From positions 1 through 64,000 of the forward strand of contig NZ_JANURM010000009.1 in NCBI RefSeq assembly GCF_030249845.1: DNA of 64,000 nt. Direction: 5' to 3'. Below the pieces are notes generated by a model. The model did no database searches and was not told where the DNA came from. It worked only from the letters and a program-made list of their open reading frames with translations. Made by a program: the position numbers and the translations under genes. This stretch comes from Campylobacter gastrosuis. GTDB taxonomy: Bacteria > Campylobacterota > Campylobacteria > Campylobacterales > Campylobacteraceae. The stretch's first letter is position 1. Each line of letters starts with the position of its first letter. This document shows, one piece after another, positions 25,156-35,393 of this stretch.

Positions 25156-27019
25156 ACTCGACTTCAGCGTCTATGACATCATCATCTTTTTTCTTATTCT
25201 CATCTTTGTTTTCATCTTTTTTATACATCGCTTCGGCTAGTTTGTGACTTGCGGTGCTTAAATTTTTAACCTTCGCCTCAATCTGCTCTTTGCTTGCATT
25301 TTCATCTTTTAGCACCTCTTTTAGCTCATTTAACGCCGCTTCAATGTTTGCTCTATCTTCTGCTGGGACTTTCTCGCCTAGCTCGTCCATTGATTTTTGC
25401 GTTTGATGAACGAGTGCGTCAGCTTGGTTTCTAGCCTCTACTGCCTCTTTGCGTTTTTTATCATCTTCTTTATGAAGCTCAGCCTCTTTTACCATTTTAT
25501 TTATCTCATCATCGCTTAGACCTGACGAGCCAGAGATCGTGATATTTTGGGCTTTGCCAGTCGCTTTATCTTTTGCTGAAACCGTTAAAATTCCGTTTGC
25601 GTCAATGTCAAATTCAACTTCAATTTGAGGCACACCACGAGGAGCAGCTGGAATTCCTTCAAGGTTAAATTGTCCTAGCGATTTATTATCCCTTGCAAAT
25701 TCACGCTCTCCTTGAATTACGTGGATTGTAACGGCACTTTGGTTATCCTCAGCGGTTGAGAAAACCTGATTTTTCTTAACTGGTATCGTCGTGCCTTTTT
25801 CAATTATCTTTGTCATCACGCCACCAAGCGTTTCAATGCCAAGGCTAAGCGGTGTAACGTCAAGCAACAACACGTCTTTAACATCGCCTTTTATAACCGC
25901 GCCTTGTATCGCAGCACCGATTGCGACGACTTCATCTGGATTTACGCTCTTATTTAGCTCTTTGCCAAACGCCTTTTTAACTTCATCTTGCACGAGTGGC
26001 ACACGAGTTGAGCCACCAACCATCACAACCTCTTTTATATCGCTCTTGCTTAGCCCTGCGTCTTTTACAACCTCGTTGATTTTTGAGATAGTTTGAGCCA
26101 CAAGAGCTTCTATCATACCCTCAAATTTCGCCCTTGTTAGCGTTTTTACAAGGTGTTTTGGACCTGTTGCGTCAGCTGTGATAAACGGCAGGTTTATGTT
26201 GCTCTCTTGTGCAGAGCTTAGCTCTTTTTTGGCATTTTCTGCTGCCTCTTTTAGGCGCTGTGAAGCCATTACATCTTTTTTAAGATCTATGCCAGTTTCA
26301 GCTTTAAACTCACTTGCAAGCCAGTCAATGATTAGGTTATCAAAGTCATCGCCGCCTAAAAATGCGTTACCGCCGGTTGCTAAAACCTCTACCACGTTAT
26401 CGCCAGTTTCAAGCACGGTTACGTCAAATGTGCCGCCGCCAAGGTCATAAACTAAAATTTTCTCAGCCTCTTTTTTATCAAGACCATACGCAAGTGCGGC
26501 TGCTGTTGGCTCGTTTATGATACGAAGCACGTTTAATCCAGCAATAGTTCCAGCCTCTTTTGTCGCCTTTCTTTGGCTGTCGTTAAAATACGCAGGCACC
26601 GTTATGACCGCATCTACAACTTTTTCGCCTAAAAACGCTTCGGCGTCCTCTTTTAGCTTCATTAGCACCTTTGCTGAAATTTCTTGTGGGGTATAAACCT
26701 TGCCTGAAATTTCAATCGCACACGCACCATTTCTATCAACAACGTGATATGGCAGACGCTCTTTTGCTTCTTTTGCTGCCTCTTCGTTGCTCATTAAACC
26801 CATTATTCTTTTGATAGAGTATATCGTTTTTTCTGGGTTTGTAACCGCTTGACGTTTTGCCACGTCGCCTACTAAAACATCGCCCTTGTCGGTAAATGCC
26901 ACGACTGATGGAGTGGTGTTTTTACCCTCTTTGTTTGGTATAACCTTACTCTCGCCGCGCTCATAAACGCTCACGCAAGAGTTTGTTGTGCCTAAGTCAA
27001 TTCCTATAACTTTTGCCAT
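25154..27019 (-). CDS. dnaK: Chaperone protein DnaK (Hsp70)
   Basis: 621 aa, full length. Nucleotide-binding domain ([36 protein letters not shown]), substrate-binding domain after the linker [14 protein letters not shown], an alpha-helical lid and the acidic C-terminal tail ending IDAEVE. Folds and refolds proteins with DnaJ and GrpE. Third gene of hrcA-grpE-dnaK on the minus strand, 35 bases after grpE, so under the HrcA-controlled promoter. Confidence 0.98.
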   Translation of the reverse strand: MAKVIGIDLGTTNSCVSVYERGESKVIPNKEGKNTTPSVVAFTDKGDVLVGDVAKRQAVTNPEKTIYSIKRIMGLMSNEEAAKEAKERLPYHVVDRNGACAIEISGKVYTPQEISAKVLMKLKEDAEAFLGEKVVDAVITVPAYFNDSQRKATKEAGTIAGLNVLRIINEPTAAALAYGLDKKEAEKILVYDLGGGTFDVTVLETGDNVVEVLATGGNAFLGGDDFDNLIIDWLASEFKAETGIDLKKDVMASQRLKEAAENAKKELSSAQESNINLPFITADATGPKHLVKTLTRAKFEGMIEALVAQTISKINEVVKDAGLSKSDIKEVVMVGGSTRVPLVQDEVKKAFGKELNKSVNPDEVVAIGAAIQGAVIKGDVKDVLLLDVTPLSLGIETLGGVMTKIIEKGTTIPVKKNQVFSTAEDNQSAVTIHVIQGEREFARDNKSLGQFNLEGIPAAPRGVPQIEVEFDIDANGILTVSAKDKATGKAQNITISGSSGLSDDEINKMVKEAELHKEDDKKRKEAVEARNQADALVHQTQKSMDELGEKVPAEDRANIEAALNELKEVLKDENASKEQIEAKVKNLSTASHKLAEAMYKKDENKDENKKKDDDVIDAEVE

Positions 27020-27054
27020 TTTTTATCCTTTTTATTGATTTTATTTTTCAAATT

Positions 27055-27591
27055 TTAATTTGCAATGCTAACCATAGCTGGGCGTAAAACCCTGCCGTTT
27101 ATGGTGTAGCCTCTTTGCATTACCTGCACGATTTGCCCACTTTGATGAGCGTCGCTATCAACACGCATAACGGCGTTATGGACATTTGGGTCAAACTCGC
27201 CACTCGTGTCAATCTCGCTTATGCCGTGTTTTTCAAAGCATTTTTTAAACTCATTTAGCGTTAAATCAATGCCCTCTTTTAGCTTGGCTGAAAACTCATC
27301 ATCTGCCTTAAAATTCGCACCCATTAGCATTGCGTCAATCACTGGGAGCAAATCACGCGCAAATTTCTCATTTGCGTAACTTGCAATGTCAGCCTTTTCT
27401 TTCTCAACCCGTTTTCTTAGGTTCTCAAAGTCCGCATTTGCTCTGTAATACTTATCTGTTAGCTCATTTACCTGTGCTTCTAGCTCTAAAATTTTCGTAT
27501 TTTCGCCGTTTAGGGCGTCAAAATTTATGCTCTCACTTTGAGCCTCTTGGCACTCGCCTTGCTCTTGTGCTAAGTCTTTTTCTTCGCTCAC
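27055..27591 (-). CDS. grpE: Nucleotide exchange factor GrpE
   Basis: 178 aa. Acidic N-terminus, long coiled coil (LEAQVNELTDKYYRANADFE), then ENLRKRVEKEKADI and the beta domain ending GYTINGRVLRPAMVSI. Releases ADP from DnaK. It overlaps hrcA by 4 bases. Confidence 0.96.
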   Translation of the reverse strand: MSEEKDLAQEQGECQEAQSESINFDALNGENTKILELEAQVNELTDKYYRANADFENLRKRVEKEKADIASYANEKFARDLLPVIDAMLMGANFKADDEFSAKLKEGIDLTLNEFKKCFEKHGISEIDTSGEFDPNVHNAVMRVDSDAHQSGQIVQVMQRGYTINGRVLRPAMVSIAN

Positions 27592-28382
27592 GCTGCCTCC
27601 CTTATCTCATTTAAAAATTTCACATAATTTGCATAAATACTGCCACCACAAATCATCACGGCTTCGTTGCCAAGATAATTTGCCCTTAATTTTAGCCCCA
27701 TAAAACCATCGTTAAATAGCGGATAAAAGGCTATGTTTTCACTCATAAGGCTCTCAAAGCTCGGCTCAAAAATCAGCTTTACACGCTCATCTGAAAGCAT
27801 TTTAAAGGCTAAAATTTCATTCTCTTGAAACTGAATTTTTGTCCTTTTTAGCTCTCTGATTTTGTTTTTTAGCTCATTTAAACCGACCTGAGAAGCGACA
27901 ATTTCAAGCTTATTTAAGCTAACGCCAAGCAAATTTGATAAAAATTTCTCAACCCTAGCGTCAAATTTTAAAACTATCTCATCTTTTGAAAATTTCAGCA
28001 CCAAAAATCTATCACTTAGATTTAAAATTTCATCTAAATTTTGATCATTTGAGCCAAAAATCATACAATAAAGATCGTATTTATAACAGATATTTTTTAG
28101 CACTCTATCATTATTAATGCTAATAATTTCATCAAAATCAGCAAAAATTTCGCTCCAATAGTTTTGCATAGCTATCTGTGTCGGCACTCGCCCACCGCTT
28201 ATGTGAAGCTGGGTGATTTGCCCCTCATCTGATAGCTTTTTAAAATAAACTCTAATCGTAGAAGCTGGCATAAACACGCTCATACGAGAGCCAAGCTCGT
28301 TTGAGCCGATAGGTAAATTCTCATCAATATATGCACTTATGATAGAGTTTAGTATCAGATCTCTTTTGCTTATTTTACTCAT
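27588..28382 (-). CDS. hrcA: Heat-shock repressor HrcA
   Basis: 264 aa from ATG at complement(28380-28382), chosen over a GTG three codons upstream because AAAGAG is placed correctly for it. N-terminal winged helix (KRDLILNSIISAYIDENLPI, STIRVYFKKLSDEGQI) and a divergent GAF-like domain. HrcA binds CIRCE and shuts off chaperone genes. A degenerate CIRCE overlaps its own leader and SD, so it probably represses itself along with grpE and dnaK. Confidence 0.9.
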   Translation of the reverse strand: MSKISKRDLILNSIISAYIDENLPIGSNELGSRMSVFMPASTIRVYFKKLSDEGQITQLHISGGRVPTQIAMQNYWSEIFADFDEIISINNDRVLKNICYKYDLYCMIFGSNDQNLDEILNLSDRFLVLKFSKDEIVLKFDARVEKFLSNLLGVSLNKLEIVASQVGLNELKNKIRELKRTKIQFQENEILAFKMLSDERVKLIFEPSFESLMSENIAFYPLFNDGFMGLKLRANYLGNEAVMICGGSIYANYVKFLNEIREAA

Positions 28383-28384
28383 TT

Positions 28385-28411
28385 TTAGCACTCTTTAATT
28401 TAAATTGCTAG
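28385..28411 (-). promoter_or_regulatory. Degenerate CIRCE operator
   Basis: One half TTAGCACTC (28385-28393) is perfect. After exactly 9 bases the other half reads AATTGCTAG where GAGTGCTAA is expected (6 of 9 match). It lies two bases upstream of the hrcA ATG and overlaps the SD. Confidence 0.75.
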
Positions 28412-28415
28412 GTGG

Positions 28416-28445
28416 ATTATACAATATTGAGCATAATAATGTCAA
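28416..28445 (-). promoter_or_regulatory. hrcA operon promoter
   Basis: Minus strand TTGACA (complement 28440-28445) and TATAAT (complement 28416-28421), 18 bases apart. The predicted transcription start near 28409 lies within the CIRCE, so HrcA bound there would block initiation. Confidence 0.85.
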
Positions 28446-28648
28446 GAGTAAAAGCTAAAAAAATTTATTTATTTAAATTTAGTCAATTAAACTAAACTTT
28501 TTTAAGTAAAATTTTTTAACTAAAATTTTAAAATTGCGATAAAATTTATAAAATATACGTAAAAACGTATAAAATTATAAAATAAACGATACTTTATACT
28601 TAAATTTTCTAATTTAATAAGATTTTTTTATTTTTTTATGAGTTTTAA

Positions 28649-28677
28649 TTGATATTTAAAATACTATTTTGTATAAT
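28649..28677 (+). promoter_or_regulatory. Promoter of the leaderless HTH gene
   Basis: TTGATA (28649-28654), 17-base spacer, TATAAT (28672-28677). The start codon of the HTH gene begins 7 bases after the -10 box, so transcription would start at or next to the A of ATG. Confidence 0.75.
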
Positions 28678-28683
28678 TCGCCG

Positions 28684-28929
28684 ATGATTGAAACAAACGA
28701 TATTTTTAACCTACTGCATAACGCTGTTGAGTCTAAGAATTTAGGCAGAAAGATTTCGCTAAATGATATGGCAACTCATCTTGGCGTTTCTATGCGGACT
28801 TATCAGGACTGGAAGCTTGGCAATTCAAAGCCACAAGCGGCTGTTGCTGTGTGTAGATTGCTTTGTGAGCTTGATGATGATGAGGTTTTGTTTGTTTTAA
28901 AAAAGATGAAAAAGCTATTTGGAGCATAA
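28684..28929 (+). CDS. Small helix-turn-helix regulator, probably leaderless
   Basis: 81 aa from ATG 28684. An in-frame TTG at 28669 is rejected because it overlaps the -10 box. Sequence ISLNDMATHLGVSMRTYQDW and LGNSKPQAAVAVCRLL is a XRE/Cro-type helix-turn-helix. No SD can be present if transcription starts where the promoter predicts. It is followed 2 bases later by a small basic protein and is divergent from hrcA. Target genes unknown. Confidence 0.75.
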   Translation: MIETNDIFNLLHNAVESKNLGRKISLNDMATHLGVSMRTYQDWKLGNSKPQAAVAVCRLLCELDDDEVLFVLKKMKKLFGA

Positions 28930-28931
28930 AA

Positions 28932-29096
28932 TTGGATTGTCTGACTAAAAAAGAGCGTATGGAGCTTGAAGCGGTTTTTGCGGTGATTTATAGAAAAAAA
29001 GAGAGTAAATTTTTACGTTTTTACAAGGAATTTTATGCACTAACGCTTTTAAATTTTAAGAGTATTCGCAAAAAAATACGGCAAAAACGCCGTTAA
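28932..29096 (+). CDS. 54-aa basic protein, TTG start
   Basis: TTG 28932 with GGAG at 28920-28923, directly after the HTH gene. The product is very basic and helical, with aromatic residues (MELEAVFAVIYRKKESKFLR; the tail is KSIRKKIRQKRR). The charge suggests RNA, DNA or ribosome binding. No family recognised. Probably co-translated with the HTH gene. Confidence 0.55.
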   Translation: MDCLTKKERMELEAVFAVIYRKKESKFLRFYKEFYALTLLNFKSIRKKIRQKRR

Positions 29097-29104
29097 AATT
29101 TTTA
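29078..29104 (+). terminator. Terminator at the end of the HTH operon
   Basis: ACGGC / GCCGT stem, 6-nt loop, followed by TAAAATTTTTA; it overlaps the stop codon of the 54-aa gene. It faces truA, which converges on it. Confidence 0.6.
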
Positions 29105-29130
29105 TCTTACATTATAAATATAAAAAGGTG

Positions 29131-29856
29131 CTAAAAATAATGCACTCTGTTTAAATAAAGCCCTTGCGGTGGGGCTGGTATGCGTGTTAATGTGGCTTTG
29201 TTTTCTAGCTGATTTTTGATTAACTCATCGCCATTTTTACGTCCGAGTGCCTTTAAAAGCACGGCAATCATCAGACGGACTTGCCCCCTTAAAAAGCCGT
29301 TTGCCTTAAAAACGATGATGGTTTTGTTTTTGTATTCGTAGCAAAATGCCTTGTAAATTTCACGCACTGGGCTTTTTGTGCTGCTACCAGTTTTCATAAA
29401 CTGGCTAAAATCGTGTCGCCCAATGAATAATGATAGAAGTTCGTTTGCTTTTTTGGTGTCAAATTTTGGCAAAAATAGCTCATAATCTGCCCTAAAAACG
29501 CTAAATTTATCGTGGCTGATGACATAGCGATAGCTTCTAGCCACAGCGTCAAAGCGAGGCTGAAAATCATCGCCAACTCGCCTTATAAATTTCACATTTA
29601 TGTGCGGTCTTGCGTGGCGATTTATCAGGCTTTTTAAACGCTCTAAGTCGCTAAAATGCTCGCCACACTCAACACTTGCGCTTTGGTTGTTTGCGTGAAC
29701 ATCCTTATCAGTTCTGCTGCTTGAAGTGATTTTGTTAAAAATTCCAACGTGAGTTAGGGCTTTTGCTAGGGCATCCTCCACGCCGTTTTGGTGTGGCTGG
29801 GTTTGTGAGCCTTGAAATTTTGAGCCATCATAGCTAAAAATGAGCTGGATTTTCAT
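29131..29856 (-). CDS. truA: tRNA pseudouridine(38-40) synthase
   Basis: 241 aa. Catalytic Asp in SSSRTDKDVHANNQ, then YRYVI and FLRGQVRLM. Makes pseudouridine at tRNA positions 38-40. Its start overlaps the end of the upstream permease gene by 1 base, and the order prepilin peptidase / permease / truA matches C. jejuni. Confidence 0.95.
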   Translation of the reverse strand: MKIQLIFSYDGSKFQGSQTQPHQNGVEDALAKALTHVGIFNKITSSSRTDKDVHANNQSASVECGEHFSDLERLKSLINRHARPHINVKFIRRVGDDFQPRFDAVARSYRYVISHDKFSVFRADYELFLPKFDTKKANELLSLFIGRHDFSQFMKTGSSTKSPVREIYKAFCYEYKNKTIIVFKANGFLRGQVRLMIAVLLKALGRKNGDELIKNQLENKATLTRIPAPPQGLYLNRVHYF

Positions 29857-30875
29857 TAGTATTTGTTTAAAATTTTGGTTTTAAAATACAAAGCACTAAC
29901 GCCAAAAAATGCTAAAAATACCGCTGGTATCGCTATTGTCGGTTTTGCCCCAAGTAGCATAATTAGCGAAAAATAGCCAAAAAGCACGCCAAATGTGCCG
30001 ACATAGACAATGCCCTTGTCGTAGCGGTAGGTTACGATACCAAAGCTAAATGCAAATAGTGTTGAGGCTAGGGGAAATAGGGCGACTAGGGCGTATGTGC
30101 TTAGGTCTTTTTTGCGTTTTTGATTTGTTTTTGCCTCTTGCCAGTAGGCTAAAATTCCGTTTGTTTGGCTGATTGTGCCCTCTTGTTCGGTGCGAATTTT
30201 CATTGATGAAAAGCTACCTTTATGATAAACGTTATCTTTTAAATCGTAAAATTTGCCGTCATTTAAGGCAAGTTCAATGACGCCATTTTCGTTTGAAATT
30301 TTAGCCGTGTTTGCTAGGATTAGGCGATTTGTGTTTGAGTTATACATTGTGATATCTTTGTAGGTTGTGCCGTTTTTGTCAGAAATTTCGCCGTTGATAT
30401 AGACCATCCAGTCAGAGAATTTCTGCCCAAATTCTCCGCCTTTTAAATTTAGTTTTGCTATCGTTTTTTTATAGTCAATGAAATTTGTATTTAGTTGGGC
30501 TGCCTTTGGGATAAGCACGATGGCTACGACTAAAAGTAGGGCTGAAAGTAGGGCTGATAAAGCTAAAAAAAAGCGTGAAATGTGCGTTGGTGAAAGCCCC
30601 AAAGTAAAAATCACAATGCTCTCATTCTCCTTTGAAAGGCGAAAAAAGCTCATTGTAAGTGCGACAAAAAATGCTATCGGCACGACAAAAAGCAAGACGC
30701 GAGGCAGCATAAAAAGATAGAGCTTTATTAGCTCAAAAAATGTGATCTCAATGTATGAGGTAACGCGAGCAATTTGTATAAAAAAAACGATAGACATTAT
30801 TAAAAAAAGTGTGCTAAACAGCGATGCAAATGTCGTTAAAAAATTTAAAAGGATGTATCTATTTACTTTACTCAT
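29856..30875 (-). CDS. LptF/LptG-type permease
   Basis: 339 aa. Family YjgP/YjgQ: N-terminal membrane helices (YILLNFLTTFASLFSTLFL, IVFFIQIARVTSYIEITFFE, LLFVVPIAFFVALTMSFFRL), a periplasmic beta-jellyroll domain (about 120-235) and C-terminal helices. Such proteins form the LptBFG complex that extracts LPS from the inner membrane. Which of the two subunits is not resolved. It overlaps the prepilin peptidase gene by 8 bases. Confidence 0.85.
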   Translation of the reverse strand: MSKVNRYILLNFLTTFASLFSTLFLIMSIVFFIQIARVTSYIEITFFELIKLYLFMLPRVLLFVVPIAFFVALTMSFFRLSKENESIVIFTLGLSPTHISRFFLALSALLSALLLVVAIVLIPKAAQLNTNFIDYKKTIAKLNLKGGEFGQKFSDWMVYINGEISDKNGTTYKDITMYNSNTNRLILANTAKISNENGVIELALNDGKFYDLKDNVYHKGSFSSMKIRTEQEGTISQTNGILAYWQEAKTNQKRKKDLSTYALVALFPLASTLFAFSFGIVTYRYDKGIVYVGTFGVLFGYFSLIMLLGAKPTIAIPAVFLAFFGVSALYFKTKILNKY

Positions 30876-31665
30876 ATAAAAAGCTCAAAATTTTTAAAAT
30901 TTCTGTGCTAAAAATGTAGCTTACAAGCAGTCCAAGGCTTAAAAACGGCACGAAAGCTAGCTCATACCCACGCTTTGCGACCACGGCATAAACTGGCAGG
31001 GTAAGCACAGCACCAATGTAAATGGCAATCACGCCAAGCTTAAAGCCAAGCACACCGCCAATCACGGCAGCGATAAAGATGTCGGCACTACCCATAGCCT
31101 CTCGTTTTAAAAAGTGGCTAACCAAAAAGCGAAGTAGCCAAAAGGCAAGGGCGAATGTGGCAGCGGCTAGGGCGTTGTGATAAAATGGCTCGTCGTTTGA
31201 TAAATTTAGCGATACTCCATAAATTAATGAAAAGCAAACGCTAGCGTTTAAAAGTGCGTCTGGGACGGCTTTGTAACGAAAATCAATCACGCTAAGTGCT
31301 AAAAGCATAATAAAACAAAGTCCAAGCGAAACGATAGCTACGTAATCGCCTAAGTTAAGGCTGAAATTTCGCTCATAAAAAAAGTAGCTAACAAGCATCA
31401 AAACACCGCTAAAAAGCTCAACTATCGGATAAACTGGGCTGATTTTTTGTCCGCAAAATGCGCATTTGCCACCTAAAAATAGCCACGAAAAAATGGGTAT
31501 GTTGTGGTAAAATTTCAAAGGCGTGTTGCAACTTGGGCAGTGTGAGGCTGGGTAGTTTATGCTCTCGTTTCGTGGTAGGCGGTAGATTAGGACATTTGAA
31601 AACGAACCGACACAAACGCCAAAAACAGCCAAAATGACAACGATATAAATATCTAAAATATCCAA
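30868..31665 (-). CDS. Prepilin peptidase (A24 family)
   Basis: 265 aa, about 8 membrane helices. The cytoplasmic loop has two CxxC pairs (HCPSCNTPLKFYHNIPIFSW and CAFCGQKISP), and the catalytic Asp residues lie in LSVIDFRYKAVPD and REAMGSADIF. It processes and N-methylates prepilin-like proteins; in Campylobacter this supports the type II secretion-like DNA uptake system rather than classical pili. No pilin genes are nearby. Confidence 0.93.
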   Translation of the reverse strand: MDILDIYIVVILAVFGVCVGSFSNVLIYRLPRNESINYPASHCPSCNTPLKFYHNIPIFSWLFLGGKCAFCGQKISPVYPIVELFSGVLMLVSYFFYERNFSLNLGDYVAIVSLGLCFIMLLALSVIDFRYKAVPDALLNASVCFSLIYGVSLNLSNDEPFYHNALAAATFALAFWLLRFLVSHFLKREAMGSADIFIAAVIGGVLGFKLGVIAIYIGAVLTLPVYAVVAKRGYELAFVPFLSLGLLVSYIFSTEILKILSFLYE

Positions 31666-31887
31666 AATAATCCTTTAATTTAAAGCGTAAATTTGCCAAA
31701 AAATTGATTATAGACTAATTAAAGTAAAATTAAAAGTATATATTTTTTTGTTTTTTATGGGTTTTGAAATTTAAAAATATGCGATTTTTGTTTTTTGATT
31801 AATAAAATTTGTTTTGTAAAATGGATTGATAAAATATAAATTTTAAAACCAAATAGCCACACCCTAAAAAAGGATGTGGCTGGTGCG
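31666..31887. other. 222-bp spacer between frdB and the prepilin peptidase gene
   Basis: Very AT-rich. Apart from the frdB terminator hairpin and upstream sequence of the peptidase gene I see no gene or clear motif. Confidence 0.6.
31855..31881 (-). terminator. Hairpin after frdB
   Basis: AGCCACA / TGTGGCT with two further GC pairs after one mismatch and a 7-nt loop of T residues on the minus strand. It follows the frdB stop by a few bases and is the likely end of the frdCAB transcript. The downstream T-run is weak. Confidence 0.65.
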
Positions 31888-32607
31888 TTATTTTAACGCT
31901 ACCATTTTTCTACGCATATAGGCTATGCGACTTTGAAGCGGTAGGTGTTTTGGGCAGTTGTCTTCGCAAGCAAGCAAACTCATACAACCAAACACGCCGT
32001 CATCATCGCCGATAAGCTCGTAAAAGTCCTCGTCCGTTCTCTTATCAAGCGCGTCAATCTTAAATCTAGCGACCCTGTTTAAGCCAACGGCGCCGATGAA
32101 GTCCTTACGCATTATCGCCGTGCCGCACGCAGCCACGCAGATACCGCACTCAATGCATCTATCAAGCTCAAATACCTCTTGGGCTACTTCTGGCTCTACT
32201 TTTTCTTCAAGCTTAGCGATTTCTGGTTCGTGGTCGGTGTGTATCCAGCTCTCTACGCGTTTGCTCATCGCATTCATCCAGTTACCAGTATCTACGCTTA
32301 AATCTTTTAAAAGCTTAAACACCGGCAAAGGCATAAGCTCAATTACGCCGCTCTCAAAATCCTTCGTAAGCGTCCTGCACGCTAGGGTTGGTTTGCCATT
32401 TACAAGCATACCGCAACTACCGCAAATTCCAGCTCTACAAACAAAGTCAAAGCTAAGATCTGGATCAAACTTCTCTCTAATTACGTTAAGCGCGATAAAT
32501 AGCGTCATACCGGGCGTTTCTTCAAGCTCGTAAGTCGCAAAATGCGGTTTTGAAATTTTGCTTAACGGATTATATTTAAATGCTCTAATTGTTATCTTTC
32601 TACTCAT
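31888..32607 (-). CDS. frdB: Fumarate reductase iron-sulfur subunit
   Basis: 239 aa. 2Fe-2S ligands in [15 protein letters not shown], and 4Fe-4S/3Fe-4S ligands in [15 protein letters not shown] and [11 protein letters not shown]. Carries electrons from the cytochrome b subunit to FrdA. The gene order C-A-B and the lengths fit quinol:fumarate reductase of Campylobacter and Wolinella, not the MfrABE type, whose third subunit has CCG motifs. Overlaps frdA by 8 bases. Confidence 0.95.
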   Translation of the reverse strand: MSRKITIRAFKYNPLSKISKPHFATYELEETPGMTLFIALNVIREKFDPDLSFDFVCRAGICGSCGMLVNGKPTLACRTLTKDFESGVIELMPLPVFKLLKDLSVDTGNWMNAMSKRVESWIHTDHEPEIAKLEEKVEPEVAQEVFELDRCIECGICVAACGTAIMRKDFIGAVGLNRVARFKIDALDKRTDEDFYELIGDDDGVFGCMSLLACEDNCPKHLPLQSRIAYMRRKMVALK

Positions 32608-34588
32608 ATCCTATACCTGCTCTTTCGTTTGGTGCTTTGTATTTTGCTTGAAGCTCGTAAGGCATTAGCGCGTTTTGGATCTCATATCTGCCCTTGCCCT
32701 CAGCCTCCATTTTAGCTCTAATCTCATCAACTTGCGCTTGACGCACGGCTGAATCTGGGTGCTCAATTATGTTGCCTTTTACGCCATAGCCCCTAAATGC
32801 CGGCGGGATCTCCATTTTCATTATATCAAGCGGTTCGTAGGTGATCGTAGGCATAGTTTCGCCCTCTTTCCAGCTTGCAAGCGTGCGTTTTAGCCAGTTT
32901 AGGTCATCTCTTTTTACGTAGTCCTCTCGGTAGTGAGCGCCCCTGCTTTCTGTTCTAAGCAATGCGCCATAAGCGATACAAAGCGCTAGTTTTAGCATTT
33001 TTGGCACTCTGTAAGCCTCTTCAAGCTCTGGGTTGCCAAATAAATTTTTATTGCCGACTTTGACGTCAAGAGATTTTTTATAAAGCTCTTCAAGCTCATT
33101 TACAGCCTTTTGCAAGCCCTCGCCGTTTCTAAAAATAGCGACGTGCTCCCACATTACCTCTTTCATTGCGTTTTTGATCTCAAATACGTTGTTTTTGCCC
33201 TCTTTATCAAGTAGGCTTTGTAGGTAGTCTTGCTCTTTTTTGACAAAATTTTCAATGTTTGCGGTGTTAATAGTTATCTCATTATTTTGGCAATACTGCG
33301 CGAAATAATCGCCCACAATCATACCAGCGACGACCGTTTCAGAAACTGAGTTACCGCCAAGGCGATTAAAGCCGTGCATATCCCAGCACGCCGCCTCACC
33401 AGCCGAGAAAAGTCCTGTTAACGTCGGGCTTTCGCCAGTTGGTTTAGTTTTTATGCCACCCATTGAGTAGTGTTGCATTGGTAAGATCGGCGCCCAACCC
33501 TTTGGACCCTCATCTGCTGGGTCAATGCCGTTAAAAATTTGGCAAATTTCTTGCACGTCGCGTAAATTTTTCTCAATATGCTCACGACCTAAAATTGAAA
33601 TATCAAGCCAAACGTGGTCGCCATAAGGGCTTTTTACGCCTTTGCCGTTTCTAATATGCTCCATTATTCTACGGCTTACGACATCGCGGCTAGCTAGCTC
33701 TTTTTTCTCCGGCTCATAATCAGGCATAAAGCGGTAGCCATCTACATCTCGTAAAATTCCGCCGTCCCCACGACAACCCTCGGTTAGCAAAATTCCGCTT
33801 GGCACGATTGGGGTTGGGTGAAATTGCACCGCCTCCATATTGCCAAGTTGCGCTACGCCAGTTTCAAGAGCTATGGCAGCGCCGATACCTTCGCAAACGA
33901 CAGCGTTTGTAGTGTGTTTATAAACCTTGCCGTAACCGCCGGTTGCGATTAATGTGCCTTTTGAAACGTAGGCTTTAACCTCGCCAGTAACCAAATCGCG
34001 AACGATAGCGCCATAACAGCGGTTATTTTCGTGGATTAAAGCTATGGCTTCTTTTCTGTCGTGAATTTCAACGTTGTGCTTTAACGCTTCGTTTGCAACG
34101 GCAAAAAGCATCGTATGACCGGTGGCGTCGGCTGTGTAACAGGTTCTCCATTTTTTTGTGCCGCCAAAGTCGCGTGAGTGGATAAGTCCGTGAACCTCTT
34201 CTTTTTCAACGATAGTCGTCTTTTGAGCGTTGATAATCGCACTTCGCTCACCCTTTGTAATCCTGGTCCAAGGCACGCCCCAAGCGGCTAATTCACGAAT
34301 TGCTTTTGGTGCCGTTTGGCAAAACATTCTAGCGACGTTTTGATCGCAACCCCAGTCGCTACCCTTTACGGTGTCGGCAAAATGCACGTCTTCATTGTCG
34401 CCCTCGCTCATTTTTGAGTTGCCAAGGCTTGCTTGCATACCGCCTTGTGCGGCTGCTGAGTGGCTTCTTTTTACTGGGATTAGGCTTAAAACGATGGTGC
34501 TTAGTCCCTTTTCTCCCGCTGCTATTGCGGCTCTAAGACCAGCTAGACCGCCGCCGATAACTAACGCATCACAATATACAATATTCAT
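32600..34588 (-). CDS. frdA: Fumarate reductase flavoprotein subunit
   Basis: 662 aa. FAD-binding [17 protein letters not shown], histidyl-FAD site in [17 protein letters not shown], and active-site regions [11 protein letters not shown] and [17 protein letters not shown]. No Tat signal is present, so it faces the cytoplasm. Reduces fumarate with electrons from menaquinol during oxygen-limited growth, and can run as succinate dehydrogenase in this genus. Confidence 0.97.
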   Translation of the reverse strand: MNIVYCDALVIGGGLAGLRAAIAAGEKGLSTIVLSLIPVKRSHSAAAQGGMQASLGNSKMSEGDNEDVHFADTVKGSDWGCDQNVARMFCQTAPKAIRELAAWGVPWTRITKGERSAIINAQKTTIVEKEEVHGLIHSRDFGGTKKWRTCYTADATGHTMLFAVANEALKHNVEIHDRKEAIALIHENNRCYGAIVRDLVTGEVKAYVSKGTLIATGGYGKVYKHTTNAVVCEGIGAAIALETGVAQLGNMEAVQFHPTPIVPSGILLTEGCRGDGGILRDVDGYRFMPDYEPEKKELASRDVVSRRIMEHIRNGKGVKSPYGDHVWLDISILGREHIEKNLRDVQEICQIFNGIDPADEGPKGWAPILPMQHYSMGGIKTKPTGESPTLTGLFSAGEAACWDMHGFNRLGGNSVSETVVAGMIVGDYFAQYCQNNEITINTANIENFVKKEQDYLQSLLDKEGKNNVFEIKNAMKEVMWEHVAIFRNGEGLQKAVNELEELYKKSLDVKVGNKNLFGNPELEEAYRVPKMLKLALCIAYGALLRTESRGAHYREDYVKRDDLNWLKRTLASWKEGETMPTITYEPLDIMKMEIPPAFRGYGVKGNIIEHPDSAVRQAQVDEIRAKMEAEGKGRYEIQNALMPYELQAKYKAPNERAGIGYE

Positions 34589-35361
34589 TACATACCTACC
34601 TTATCACTTTTAATTATCAAGCTTGCGTGTGTCTTTGGAGGCACTGGTTTGCCGTCGTTTGCTAGACCTAATTTTGCGTAAGCAAGTAGGGTTATAAGTC
34701 CAAGTGCTAACCAAAATGCCGTTAAAGCCCATTTGACTTTCGCTAATTTTTTTCTGCTCTCTTTTGCGTTTTCTCCCTCAAACCAGCCCCACTTTACGCA
34801 AAGTCTGTATAGACCGATACCGCCGTGAAGCTCAACGGCAAGAAGCAGGATAATGTAAAAAATCCACATATTTTGGCTAACGACCCTGTAAGCTACGTGG
34901 AGCGCAGAAATTTCATCAGCCTTAAAAATCATCATTATAAGGTGAGCTGAGCCAAAAAAGAACATAATAAAACCGGTGGTGGCTTGGATATACCACATAG
35001 TCGTATCGCCGTGTTTTATAAGCCCCATATGCGTTTTATACGCCTGCCATTGTCTAAAATTTATAGGTAGCTTTCTCATACCAAGTAGGGCGTGTATGAA
35101 AAATATCGCAAAAACTAGCGTAACGATGACTGACGTAACGATAGGTTTTGGCTCAAAAAACATACTGCCTTCTAAGAAATCAACCACTTGGTTAAAGAAT
35201 TTGTCGCTAACTAAAATAGTAGAAACAAATATCATATGACACCACATAAAAAGCCCCAAAAATAGCCCTGTGGCACTCTGTAAATAGTCTAGTTTGGCTG
35301 GCAAACGACTCTTTTTGCCCTCAACCGACTTACCTAAAAAACCCTCAATAAGCTCACTCAT
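34588..35361 (-). CDS. frdC: Fumarate reductase cytochrome b subunit
   Basis: 257 aa from ATG at complement(35359-35361), which has a strong SD (GAGGAG); the longer frame is not needed. Five membrane helices with haem-binding His residues ([46 protein letters not shown]), as in di-haem W. succinogenes FrdC. Oxidises menaquinol. First gene of the frdCAB operon. Confidence 0.95.
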   Translation of the reverse strand: MSELIEGFLGKSVEGKKSRLPAKLDYLQSATGLFLGLFMWCHMIFVSTILVSDKFFNQVVDFLEGSMFFEPKPIVTSVIVTLVFAIFFIHALLGMRKLPINFRQWQAYKTHMGLIKHGDTTMWYIQATTGFIMFFFGSAHLIMMIFKADEISALHVAYRVVSQNMWIFYIILLLAVELHGGIGLYRLCVKWGWFEGENAKESRKKLAKVKWALTAFWLALGLITLLAYAKLGLANDGKPVPPKTHASLIIKSDKVGM

Positions 35362-35393
35362 AAGCTCTCCTCGTAAGAAATATCTTAACAAAA

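Noticed and set aside
25791..26450. Plus-strand ORFs within dnaK
   Set aside because: Antisense shadows of dnaK with Ser/Pro-rich nonsense sequence.
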